Origin: Amoeboaphelidium protococcarum
Taxonomy: Eukaryota; Aphelidiomycota; Aphelidea
Length of the DNA stretch: 64,000 nt
Reading direction: 5' to 3'
Assembly: GCA_023515745.1 (NCBI GenBank)
Contig: JALECJ010000255.1
Location: forward strand, 1,932,001 to 1,996,000
The notes under the pieces are model-generated. The model worked only from the letters and a program-made list of their open reading frames with translations. It was not told the DNA's origin and made no database searches. Numbering within the stretch: position 1 is the first letter of the stretch; every line of letters starts with the position of its first letter. Positions 36,206 to 48,345 of this stretch are shown one piece after another. The translations under genes were made by a program, and so were the position numbers.

Positions 36206-39200
36206 TCATATACAGTTATTAGACACTAGTTTTTTACAGAGGGGTAGCTTCTGTTCTAAATACGTTGGCAGTGTGCATTGTAAATCGGATACAGGAAGAT
36301 GATCCGGCATCATCAGAGCAGTGTCTTCATTCTACTCCAACAGAATTGCAGAATCTCTATCATCAGCGCATCTATCAGACACTGCTTTTATCACTTGCTA
36401 TGAAATAGGATTATCATAGTCTCCATTGGACTGACACATGGACAGCAATTTCCTAATTTAAACTGGGGTAAGAAGGAAGCAAACATCAAACATAATATCC
36501 ACGTCCTCTACAGAAGATTTGCTCAGTTGCATCAACTTTGCCGACTACATCAACGGCTCCAAATGAAACGCCGCCTCTGGGACATCCCCAGTCTTGGAAC
36601 GCCATTCATCTATACGCGTAATATTATATTGGATTTACATACCACGTCGCCAAGTGCAAAAATTCTTGCGCACCATCAACTGATTGAAGCAAGCAGTACC
36701 ACAGTAAGACACCAGGTTGACAATTATCTACCTCCTAATGGAATCCTCTAAATAGTAACTCTCCATGCTCAAATTGAGTTTGTTCAAGAAAGTTATCAAC
36801 TTCTCTGTTGGCAAGACTGTAGGAGCGCCACTTCCCATTAGTCTATTGATAAAGCCAGAATTGTTGGACGCGTCATCAATAAATCCAGAGAGGCCTTAAT
36901 ACTCAATCACAGCAGGCACAACCATTCTACTGAATACCTTTTTCAAATCTTTGAGTAGAAATCTAAATACATCACCTGTATATGTAGTAGTGTCTTAAAT
37001 AAACTTTACCAGAAATCTATTCAAATCAGCATCCTTTTTAAAGCCAACATCCTGCTACAAGGTCTGTAGCAACTATATCAAATATATCAGATTAGATAGC
37101 CAATAGATAGTGGATGGATGATTCTCAAACTTGATCACAGACTAGATGGACCGAACGTAATCGGACAGAATTTGCTTGGTCCTGTCAATCAAGTGAGCAT
37201 TTAAACATTAAGCCACCACCCGAACCACAATTATTGATGGGAATAAGACATCTTACACAGTTCTAGTATCTGGTGGTAATTAAGGTGGCATCACCAAGTG
37301 TACAACCAAAACATCGACCAACTCCTTGTCCAGCAGAGGATCAGTGAGAGATGCTTTAATTGAATTAGGATCATTCGGCGATACCTGGGCACTTGAAAAC
37401 AAGCTTGTCGGTTAATGGACTTGTTAACCGACAAATTATTATGAGTGGATTGGAGACGGAGACTTAATTACAGGGCTCTGTGGTATTGCTGAAATAGCTG
37501 CACTTGAATTTGAATTTTACAGCACTCTCTCAGATTTACCTCTATTGGAGGCAAACAATTTGGCCAATTTCTCTTTCAACTGCTGATTCTCCATAATAAC
37601 GGCGGTGAGTTTCTCGTTCACATCTTATTAAGACGACACGTCACTGGCCTACTTCGACAACTTATTGGCTGTATTTATCCCAGGCGGCGGTGCCACAGCA
37701 TTCTGAGCCTCTTAAATAAGTACCTAATTCTGCTACTTAAGTGTCTATACTTCCAATGCCAATACATCTCTCTCTTTCTAATGCACACTATTGGCATGGT
37801 CAAGTTTACTCTGAAGATCCTTAACTTCTTAAGCTTAGCTTTTCATCTTCTCATCCTTTTGTACCAACTTATCTTTAAACTACAAGATTAGCTATTCCTG
37901 CTAATGACACTTCTTTTTAAAGCTCTCCAGCTCATCCTCCTTCCCGGAAAGAAGCTATGTTAATTCAATAACTTTACGCTCCAATGCTCCAGCTTTCTGC
38001 TAAATATGTGATACAGACTTTGCCTCCATTCGCAGCTTCTTTAGCTAAACTCTAGCCTAATGACGCCTTACAATACATTGCACTAGGACAATCTTCCTCA
38101 GCTACTTTTAAGCTAGTACTCTGCTCAAATGGCCTCTATACACACGCTAAATCGTAAGAACAGAGTGCTCCAATTTTAGCTTCTGTAACTACCGCTTTGC
38201 CATGAAAATTCTAATAGCCGCCTGCAATTCCACAATTCTACTTAATACACTGCGGTACTTCTTCATTGCAGCAAATCTACGCCAGTTTTTCTGAATGACA
38301 ATAGCACTCTTCACGCGGCGCATTCTTAGGGCCAAATGTCTAGCCAGATGACCACGGACTACACGCTGTAGCAGGAGCGTACTCTTACGAATGGATAAAT
38401 ACTTCTTTCTTATAATACCACACTTGACGGATTTCTAAATCATCACAGCAGCTCTAAACAAAGTATCACTTCGCAACTTCTCCAAGTACGCAACAACGCC
38501 AGCTCGCAAAAAGACTTTACTTATACCCACCTGGAATCGGTCCGCATCCTTCAGGGAACACTAGAGAATGGCAACACAGACATCTTTCAAATGATCAACA
38601 TTATCATTCTGCGATGCGTTATGACTGTTCAGAGAATTCCCCTTCCATTTGTACAAGTCTTTCCCAATACCAAGAAGCCAGTACCTGTCTATAAAGTCTC
38701 TAAATAAAAATCGAGATGGATAACCAGCACAACTAATTCTGATAGTCTCAAGAACACCGCAAGCTCTCAGCTATTCAAGTACGTATGGAGAGTCCACCTG
38801 GAAAGGCTACTTATCTTCATTAGGCTTAATGCAACGAATGTAATGAACTTCAGTAGAACCGATAGTATCTGACAACTGATGCAGGGACTACTTGAACACA
38901 CTACCAAGTGTAGGCTTTTACAAACCGCCGCGCTTAGCAGGCCCAGCTTTCTGAGGAGACGCTTTGGCTTACTACTATTAGGCCTAATTGTTAATATCCA
39001 GAATTGATTTCAAAAACTGATTAGAGGTCTCTGATAGCAATTCAAAAATCTCTTCAGGCATCGAGTCTTTATTCTTCTCCAGAAAATTATCCACGGTATA
39101 GACAACAGGCAGAGCATAATGCTCCACTGAGAATTACACGTTGGAGAATCGGGGCTTTTAAAAGTAATGCTTAGGCTCCATGGTGTTCATAGACTTTCCA

Positions 39201-41095
39201 TCCTTCCCACCAGCAATTGCAGTGGACTCGTTCTTCTTCGCAGGCTTGGTGTCAGCTTCAAACTACTTGTACAACTTTTGGACAAATGATGCATCATTTC
39301 CGCTATTGCCGAGACGACATTCTTCATCTAGGAGATCGAGAATGCCCAGCTTTCCTTCAATAAGCTAAATGCACCCAACGTTATCCCTAAAGTTAATGAA
39401 GGTCCATTCAATCTTCTCCTTCACATACTCTTCCTACTCCAACTTAAATACATGCTGATTGAACTGATGATGTAACTTTTCATTTGCATAGTTGATACAA
39501 AACTGCTCAAAGGAGTTCAACTCAAAGTGCTCAAATCCATAAATGTCCAAAACTCCAATAAAATTCTTCACCTTTTACGTACCGGATCCGCCAACACTCT
39601 ACATTGACAGGGAGGAATTTACCTTGCCCACCAGCCAGTCAAATAGGGAAGTGTACAGAAACTTGGCCACGGAGTCTCTATTCACAACGGAGGCCGCGGT
39701 GTTCAAACTACTCTCAATCTTCTCTCCTCTGGTAACAATAACTCTGCGGCACAATCTCTTACAAAATTCTTCATAACTAATGCCCAACAACTTGCTCAGA
39801 TATTCCAAATGCTTCTAGTTACCATGAAAATCCAACTTGATGACAGATGCATCCTGATTCTTATCTTGCGCTGATATTTCAACATTACCCAGATGCAGAA
39901 TGGCAGCCAGCAATCTAAATATTGACCATTAGACTGTGACGGAAATGCCAATAGTACTCAGAGCTCTAATCGTAGATTCAAACTCTGCAGCATCATCAAC
40001 ATTCTAAATCGTACCTTATCTGCCTTGATTAAGATAATGAAAATGATCCCATCCCTGCAGTCCTAGTTCCTTCTATTCAGCAGATGGAACTCCTTCAGAG
40101 CAGAGTTGATAAAATATGTGATAATTGCGCTCATTCTCTGGCTAAAATACAACCCGAGAACGCTCGATAAGATACGTGCGCATCACAGCACCTACAATCT
40201 CCATCTCGGAATCTGCCACAGAATTACTGACCGCAGTTGATGCAGACGCAAACTGAATCTCGATATACTTTCCAAACCTGGAACTATTATCATTCCGCGT
40301 AGTCTTGGCATTTCCAAAAGATTCCATCAGAGGATTGGTGGCAAGGACTTGCTACTCCACATTGCTGGTATTAGGCAGCCGCGCACTTGAAGGCTAATGT
40401 TGCAATTACTTGGGCTCTAAATCAGAAAACTCATGATTAACATTGGCGATATATCTCATAATGTACTTGGCACTAACAGTCTTCCCAGCACCGCTCATAC
40501 CACTGACAATGATGGACTAATTCCTGCCGTACTGCACCATGTCTCTATACGCTTCCTCAGCTATGGCGTACAAATGAGGCTCCAACTCTCCACGCTTCTT
40601 ATCCTAATACTACTCAGCCACTGATGAATGATAAATATTCAAACTTGCAAATGGATTGACAGCAATCAACACTATACCACTGTAGGTGTAAATGTTGTGT
40701 TGAAGCAAGTATCTAGTTTTCACAGTGGACAAAACTGCAGCCTCATGTAAGTAAGTCAAACTGGTAAGATCATCAACAGACTCCAAGACTTGCGGATTCT
40801 TCAACAATGGCAGTCCAACGTCCATATCAGATGTACTTTTACTCTGCAGCAATGACAGAGATATAGACTATGTAACCTTTGCACCGCCATCATCAGTCTC
40901 AAGGTGTAGAGTGAACAGATCCTTGCTCTGATCAACCTCAAAATCTGTAATCTTGGCCAGAACATAGCCATCATGTTCATCGGCCACCCATACTTTGGCA
41001 TTCTACACAGATTTATAATAATGAGATCATTCAATACTAATTATTAAATCATTTTTTAACTTACTCTAGTTGAATATAAATCCACTAAACTCATA
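36206..41095 (-). CDS. MYO5: Class V myosin
   Basis: Processive actin motor for vesicle and organelle transport. Exons 41095-41066 (only 10 codons) and 41002-36206; intron 63 nt (GTAAGT...TGTGTAG). 1608 residues. SH3-like N-terminus ([15 protein letters not shown]), P-loop [15 protein letters not shown], switch [20 protein letters not shown], switch [22 protein letters not shown], an insert with [25 protein letters not shown], about six IQ repeats ([16 protein letters not shown] and others), a Gln-rich coiled coil, and a C-terminal dilute/cargo-binding domain ([22 protein letters not shown]). Roughly a hundred in-frame TAA/TAG codons would otherwise truncate it; it ends in TGA. Confidence 0.96.
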
Positions 41096-41355
41096 CTACT
41101 ATTTGAGGTGAATTTATGGCAGATCTGAGACAAGTTCGAAAAGAGGAAAAGTGTGTGGGCGATGCTCGCTGATCCATCCCACAGGGAAATCTCACGTATG
41201 GAAACAAACACGCACAATATACCAACATTTTGTGGCAGTAGGTGGAATATGAAATATACCAAAAAAATTCTGAAACAATACAAAATGTACCTAAACAGCA
41301 TAATTTTATAAGAACAAGGCGAAGAATATACAGAAAGAGATGCGAATGAACAGGA

Positions 41356-41784
41356 TCACTTTGATTATTAAAACAGTCTCAAGACGTGATGTGCTCGTCG
41401 CTTCAAGCTTGAAATAAGTTTTAAGGTCTTGTCAAGTTCATCATCAACCTGATCACCGCCCTGTGGTAAATAAGCATCATCAATCTCCTTCTTTATGGAG
41501 GCCAAGTATTGCGCTTATCGCGACGTGTCGTCCACAGCATCACACCACTTGCTAACTGATTTTTCGAAAATTAATGTCTACTAATGGGAAGTACTAATAA
41601 TCTACAATTAAAATCAAACAGTAAATAAGTAAAGAGTATACAGAAGTAAAACTTCCAATCTCACCTATGCCATTTATTGAGATAAGTCGGTCACACATTC
41701 AGCATACTAGCTATTTATCGTGTTGAGTTCCTATTGAAGTCGATTGACTACAGTCTCATCTACTTCGAAAGCTTGCGAAGGCAT
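41356..41784 (-). CDS. Small coiled-coil protein, function unknown
   Basis: Exons 41784-41665 and 41601-41356, intron 63 nt (GTGAGA...ATTGTAG), 121 residues. Nearly all predicted helix: N-terminal heptads (VNRLQQELNTINSQYAE), a middle KSVSKWCDAVDD segment, and a C-terminal LDKTLKLISSLKRRAHH. Size and helical character resemble BLOC-1/BORC or kinetochore subunits, but I cannot assign it. Half of the Gln codons are TAA/TAG. ACGCGT sits 79 bp upstream (41863-41868). The intron fitting the window consensus is the main support. Confidence 0.65.
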
Positions 41785-43314
41785 TTCTTAAATTAACACT
41801 ATAGTAACAGTCAATATGATTGGAACAAAGAGTAAGACTCCTTTGTAAAAATAAGAAGTGTAACGCGTGTGATTGCCCAAACTCTGTCAATTGGCTAATT
41901 TCACAACCGCGCCTATGCTTATTCATTGTTATGACTCGATAATATTTGGCGAACAAGTACATCATTGGATGCACTACAAGCTGGTACCAATGAAATTGGT
42001 CATCTATTGAGTGATGACATTACTACTGCCGGTAGAACTCAAGTTAAAAGAATGTATGGCTACTTTAGCCCAATCAATCATCGAACGTGCCGCCATAGAA
42101 CACTATCAACACTTCAGACCTCGTTGGAACTATGCAATAGTCTATTTAGAATTGATATAATCTTACTTCAAGTGCGAATTCGCCAGCCTCGAAAGGTGAG
42201 ATACTTTAGCCACATTTTCTGGCTAAAGTCAAAAGATTAGCCCTATTTTATGGCTAAAGTGTCTGGCGTTGTAAGAAGTGATGTTAAAACACTAATATTT
42301 AGCGAATTGGTGTAGTTTTAAGAGCTCTTTTGAATGAGACTATTGAAAGTGGTAAATGGTGACACTTTTAGCAGCGGGTGAATGTCAAGTTTCCATAGTC
42401 GCAGGCTCCATCGCGTAATCAATCAAGTGCCAACTCATTACATTTGATACTTTCGTAATGAATGAAATGATCTATCGTCATTCCACTAGTGATGACCATG
42501 AAATGTTATTAAACTATAAGCCATTGTCTAACAGAATCAGCACTTTTAGTTGTGATTTCATTGGCCAAAACAGGTAGCATCTATACTAAACGTTAGCTCC
42601 ATGAGGAAACATGATGAAACGTTGAAAATTATGATGACCATACTTAATACAGTGAATATGAAGAATCAATAGTGGAGAATGAGTGGCTAACTTACATGGG
42701 TAAAGGCACTGCATGGCGAGTCCCACTTATCGCCAAATGCGCATCGCTGTGAGTGGGCACTCTTATGTTTAACCTTAATCAAGGCCAACGTGCGATAGCG
42801 TGAACTCATGTCTATTTCGTATAGTATGTAAGCTATCAATAACTATATCTGAGAGTTCAAAAAAATATAGCCACGAGCATGATATCCTTAAGAGTTGGTG
42901 ATTATTGAACGATCAAGCGGCCATAGAAATTACGGATCACCCGTTCTGTGTTACTACTACCACTACAGAGACGATACTACTTCGCTAAATGCATTTCACA
43001 ATCTATTTCAGCTCTAGTTAAATCTCCGAATAAAGAAGAGCTAATCAAATTCACTTTAAAGAGAGTGGCAGCGCAATGATGCTGAACTATCCAGTTTCCA
43101 GTGAAAGAGAGAATGAATTCAAACTGACTGATTGATGAATCATCACTTCGCAGTCGTCATTTTCCCGGACTCTTCTCAACCTGGGCCATATTGTACGTGG
43201 ATAGTCTCTATTCTTCATATATATTTTTTTAATTACAACTGATTATCTGTGGAATAATATAATAATAATCCAATATAACATTCGTGGTAGCTCTGTGCGT
43301 ATTCGTAGTCTGAA
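41785..43314. other. Accessory intergenic region with hairpins, no clear gene
   Basis: 1.5 kb without a supported gene. It contains a perfect inverted repeat, ACTTTAGCCA-N7-TGGCTAAAGT (42203-42229), and a second weaker one (about 42237-42260) sharing the TGGCTAAAGT arm. An ORF-like stretch at 41938-42330 (LDALQAGTNEIGHLLSDD) is open in this code but unrecognised. The last about 70 bp are the AT-rich upstream region of the zinc-cluster gene. Confidence 0.4.
42203..42260. repeat. Paired hairpins with TGGCTAAAGT arms
   Basis: A 10-bp perfect inverted repeat with a 7-nt loop is followed directly by a second copy of the right arm (42251-42260), preceded by a partial left arm. The TGGCTAAAGT arm also occurs near 45740 and, as ATGGCTAAAGT, near 47222. 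Confidence 0.75.
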
Positions 43315-45435
43315 ATGATGAATAAATAGTATTAGTAGTATGATTCTGATGGTTCTGATCAGTTTGACAGTATTTAAGAGCTGAATAGAGAGTAATAATA
43401 GTAGCAGTTCTCGTAATAATCGTAGTAGCAGTAGTAGTAATTAGACTTATAGTAGAAGCGTTAGTAAGTGGATAGAAAGAAGAGGATCAATATTGCGTGT
43501 GATAACTGTCATAGGCGAAAGACTAGGTGTCTCGGTGGTCATCCGTGTCCTACGTGTTCTAAGCGGAACATTGAATGCATCTACTCTGGTGAGAGTCGTA
43601 AGAGGAAGGAGAGACAATCTTAGCCACCGTAGCGCTAGCCTGCTCACCGTGATCCTGATATGAAGTCACCTAATGTGGTGTACTCCAAGTAAGACCGTCT
43701 GCCTTAGAATGCACCCGTTCCGCAGAGAACGCTTCCATAGCTGAAAGCACCTGATGCTCAAGTTCTCAATTCTATGAATTAGTAGCCGCAGCCTGGAGTT
43801 TTAAATGCCAATGCCATGATGTAAAACTAAGCATTCCTACCTAAAGCTCCTTTGATGACGGGATCCCTTCCTCCTGTGAACGTTGCTGATCAGTCAGGCG
43901 CAAGTCCCTTAAACTTTAGCTTAGAGTTTTAATCCGAGCTGATTGATTATTATTACTAGCATTTATGGTCTGAGGTACCTATTATATGCAGAAGCCTGTT
44001 TGTGGCTGCGTTTAATCATTATAGCACGACTCATCATGTTCTATGTCTATCACTTTACGCTTTGGTGTGCCATCATGCTCTGGCTGCTTAGTCATTGCCT
44101 TTTGTCACTCCAGAGATGGCGTCATAGTACTTTATGCAGGCCATGTAGATGTCAGCCGCAGTAAGTTTTCAGTAGAATAGTCTGCATGAAATTTGGCGCA
44201 TCCAATCTCTTCAACTAATCTCAATGACGCATTCTATGCGTGGTAGTCTAACGCTGGCCAGTCGGTATTTGGAGGAGGCGATAGAGTCGAGTAGAAGACT
44301 GAATTTGAATTACTCTCTATTCAATTGTAAGAACATTGTGTTGACAGAGACATCGAGAAGAACTTGGTGGTTGTGTTACATCTTGGATAGATTATACGCT
44401 GCAGTGGGCAAGCGCGCCGTTATCATTGCCGACCATGAGTCCTCGGTGGAGTTACCTGATAGCGATCTGGTGATGTTGTCAGAATACAATACTGCATAGG
44501 CTCTGCCTGAGATTACTCTGCAAACTTACCAGTAAGCGGATGTGGGATATAGCGATTTCTGCTCCCAAGTCATTGCTGCACATAATTTGGGCAAATTGAT
44601 GGAAAGTGTTTAGGTGAGCTCCTACCAGCCATTCTATGACTAGACGCGTTGTAACTCTGTTAGGCAGGACTCTGAGGAAGTACTGAAAAAGACCGACTTG
44701 AGTTAGACTTGTGACTCGGTACTTGCGCATTTGCTCGTTGAACTGATTTCATACTGTCCTTAAGCACTGACTTTGGATTTGAATGAGGTTGCCAAGACTC
44801 ATCCGTCTGATTTGGACTTTGCTTTGCAGCTGTCGAATGAGATTGATCAACAAGTTAATTAACTGGGTTTGTGCACGGTAGTTGCAGGACTTGCTGTGTT
44901 TTATTCGAGTCTTATTAGAATATCGTTTATTTGCATGACTGATAATATGATGCTGTCGATGGATGTCAAGAATCGGTTTGACAACTCCCTGGCAGTCCTT
45001 GAAGGAATCAGTAATGTCTGGTGTCTGTTGTTGAGATTCTTCAAAGCTCTTGTGAATTTGTGTCAGCGTCCCGATGTTAAGGAGCGCCTTTTGATGATTG
45101 AAGAGGCTGAACATGTTGCGTAACGTGAATAAAGTTACTCTTTAACTACGGCTCCTCAAATAGGATCTCTCACTGAGGAGGATATAGATAAATTGGCATC
45201 GAGTCTTAGTGATGATTTCGATGTCAATTATCGTTCACTTGGTGCTGGATAATCCATGAATTAGTCTGTAGTGGGTAATTATCCTTAACCATTCAATAAA
45301 CGCGCTCTGATGCAGTATGGTCGTGCATCTGATCCGTCGGCAGGAGTTGGTCTGGACAAGTATCAAGAAATGAGATTCGTTGATTTGCTGAAGTAGCGTT
45401 AAAGTGATTACTGTAAAATTTAAAATTTGCGTTGA
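43315..45435 (+). CDS. Zn2Cys6 zinc-cluster transcription factor
   Basis: Fungal-type transcription factor, 706 residues, single exon. Residues 1-50 are a Gln-rich segment in which 19 of 22 Gln codons are TAA/TAG. The binuclear zinc cluster CDNCHRRKTRC-x5-CPTCSKRNIEC has the canonical spacing C2C6C5C2C6C, flanked by basic residues (VDRKKRINIA, GESRKRKE). A Pro/Gln linker leads into a fungal_trans-like region with the typical ALASRYLEEAIESSR-like block (SLTLASRYLEEAIESSRRLN) and SRRTWWLCYILDRLYAAVGK. The target is unknown. The stop is TGA. This gene is the strongest single indicator of fungal affinity. Confidence 0.94.
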
Positions 45436-45939
45436 TTTTTTTATGTAATGAAGCATGTTCATTTGACTTAACGGTGATCTTAGTGTATTTCATTAGCGAA
45501 AAGCGGATCAAATTGAAACCGAATTCTTCAAGTCTAATGCGTGTGGCATTGGCATCTATAGCTAGTCAAGTTCTTGGAATATTGAGGCCGTTTTTGTGCA
45601 TTTTTTTGTCCGCAATTCAAGGGTTCACGTGTTTTTACTTCGACAGCCAATCACATTGCAGAATAAACTATTGCGTACATCAAAGTGTGATAGTTGATTG
45701 GTTGCTGAATAATTTTCTATAGTTTTCTATAATGCATAATTGGCTAAAGTCATATTCTGTTTACGTAGCGAAACGTGTTGGGACATTGTCATTGCCTTGC
45801 GCAATGTTTAAATGGTTACGCAGCTGTCAGTCCAAGCTCTCTGTATGCTATTTTACAAAGGTCAAATAGAAGTTAGACGAGTTCAACTAACATCGCTCAC
45901 GTCGGTGCTTCGCGACCACCATACCATTCTATCCCTTCA

Positions 45940-46156
45940 TAGTGGACTGAGATCATGGTTGAAAGTGACTGACTAGATTCAGTATCAATGGTAGATTGAC
46001 AACCAATTCCATTTTATTCAACCGATTTTCTCCTACTGCTATTCTGTATTTACTTGGTATACGCATACATACGCACATACATATTATTGGAAACTATCCC
46101 ACCCCATCTCCACCGATCATCTTACATTGGATAAAACCAAAGCCTTCGCATGGCCG
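45940..46156 (+). repeat. Direct repeat R1 (about 217 bp)
   Basis: Starts TAGTGGACTGAGATCATGG and ends TTCGCATGGCCG. It is about 95 percent identical to R2 at 49099-49318, same orientation. Differences are point changes and one extra CATA unit in a CATACATACGCACATACATA stretch. R1 precedes the secreted-family gene A. The ends are not TG...CA, so an LTR is not indicated. The rest of 45436-46376 holds a chance-like ORF (about 45537-45956) and no supported gene. Confidence 0.9.
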
Positions 46157-46376
46157 CTAACGGCGGACCATGCCCCGCTGTGATAATCAAAACAGATCAA
46201 GAGCCACATGTTACGATCCACTCGTGATGTAACCAAACGTGCTACACGAGGTCACATCCACGTGGTAAAGAAGGCTTGGTATGCATTCGAATCATTTCGA
46301 AAGCCCGGTCTTTTCTTTTTCTTCTGCTATTCGCTATCTTTAACCAAAAAACTCTCTCACACACAGTAAATTAGAT

Positions 46377-48087
46377 ATGATACTGTTTTTGGCGATACTG
46401 ATATAGATTCTGGCGCTCACATTCGTCTGCAGTGGAGCTGGCCCTGATTTGAACTAGGATCTTCCATAGACTCCTCCTAATGCTGGCGATCTGGTTTAGT
46501 CTTTTGTCGATCGCCCTGAGTGGGAACCCACAGAGGATGCGATGCATTACTTCTAACGTGTCAAAGTCTATTGTGATTAGTATCAAGGTCACAGATTGGA
46601 GTCGACGCGCTTCCACGTGCCGCCGCAGTATGATGTCGTTGATTGGTGTCGAGTATAGTCGTTCAAGTATAAGGCTTTTCAGCTTTGTTTAAAATACTAA
46701 TATGACAACTACGATTTTTAGTGGTTGAATACAATCTCTTTGAATTGGGTGAAGTACAATCGTCTGCGATATACTTCTATTGAATGGGATCTGGAAGCAA
46801 GTTTTCTGAAAGAGTTGCAAATGCTATCACAAACGCTACCTGAAGCTGAGTTATCTCAATTCGAGTTGGTGATCGCCGGGTCTGAGGATTTGTCAGACCG
46901 TGACCCAAAAGAATTTCTAGTTAAAGGATGGAGAATTACTTTAGTGATGAAATTTTTAGATCTTAAGCTTGATGTAAAGAGGATGGAAGGGCATCGTGAC
47001 GTTTAATTGTACATTGATGATCGAAGCAACTCTCAGAAAGCGGTAAAACGCTTACAGTCATCTATTAAACGTCGTAAATTATCAACTACGATGAAGGTTG
47101 ACCGTGAACTAAAGCCATCCACTGATATTAATCTCATGGATTCGTTTTTGGAAGATGGTAACTTTGATTTCTCTCTAATGGAAAGTGTAAAAAATGTACG
47201 CTAGGTTCACCTCTTTTTTAATGGCTAAAGTTTTGACTTGCAGTAATAAGAGTCGTTCGTTAATAAGGTGAAGTAATTCTTTGGCTTATTTGCAGAGAAT
47301 GCCGCTAAGGGTCAGATTACATACTTCATAGGTTTTGAATCTGATAGTGTAGATTTCTCTACGTCTTGGAATGTCCTCTAAGTTCTGCTTGAAACTGCTT
47401 CGTCCGTCACGCCAACTATTGATGTCTAATTTATTTCTTAATATCGAGATAGCATGATTTAAATGGTTCCCTTGTAGATTGGTTTGATAGCATTAGGCAA
47501 GTTACAACCGCTCTCGTTCGTGTCTCCATTCAGTCTATGGTCGTTGGAGGATATTACTATGCTCACTTCTGCTTTGACTCGTGTTTTAAACTATTCTCGA
47601 AGAACACTAAGGACATCCGCACCTAATTCAAGACTTCAAAATATTAGTTAAGGTAGACAAGGTGCCCGTTGAATAGTTGATGGCTCTGTTTAAATCAATT
47701 CTGTTGGGCCCTTTGTAACGTGTAGAACTGATTATTACAAAGTAAGGCCTCTGGTAATACTTGATGGAATCAAAATTGTCTGAAATGGTTTAAGAGCTGC
47801 ATGTCCCAAATTATTTTGAGATTCTGGCGTTAACATACCAACCATTTGCTCTTGGTGAGATTCCTGGTGTCAAATAGTCAGTATTGCTAATTGGTGATGC
47901 GAAAGATGCCTGGTTTTTGCAATCTAAGATTCAGAGTTCGCCCAATGGGATTCCAGAGGCTGTAGACGAAGCTTCCTCGCTATATTCATAGACTGATGTT
48001 TTAGAAAGTGTACGTTAAGAGCCTCCTTAGAACCAATTCACTCAAACGATGAGACAATCTTTGTAGTGGCTGCGATCGTAATTTTGA
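46377..48087 (+). pseudogene. Secreted protein family member A, two frame shifts
   Basis: ATG 46377 begins a signal peptide (MILFLAILIQILALTFVCSG). The first frame is open for 431 codons and reads as protein (PTEDAMHYFQRVKVYCDQYQ, WVKYNRLRYTSIEWDLEASF, SQFELVIAGSEDLSDRDPKE). From about 47450 the protein-like signal moves to another frame (VDWFDSIRQVTTALVRVSIQ) and from about 47640 to the third (VEQLMALFKSILLGPL ... EILALTYQPFALGEIPGVKQ), ending at TGA 48085-48087. Either two frameshifts or unrecognised introns are involved. A 48-nt GT...TTGCAG segment at 47196-47243 could be a phase-0 intron. No known domain. A related copy lies downstream. Confidence 0.6.
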
Positions 48088-48345
48088 TATCCAACGTACT
48101 TGGTCGGTAAATTCCAGCTGCTATATACAGTACAGAAGAATGGAATAGAGCTTATAGAATAGAAAATAGTTTTTCGTTATACTTTAACTTTGAATTAACA
48201 CACCTTCTGCTTTACTAGTTACTTACAGTACAAATTAAGAAAGTCACCCCTTGGTGAAAAGTGAAATATCAATTTAATCTAACAGTATATTTTCTATTTC
48301 AGTATTATTGATACTTAAATCTTGGTTGATACTGGTTCAATAAAT

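Noticed and set aside
45537-45956. 140-codon ORF beginning MRVALASIASQVLG
   Set aside because: No homology, no intron or signal evidence, and chance ORFs of this length are expected with a single stop codon; it also runs into repeat R1.
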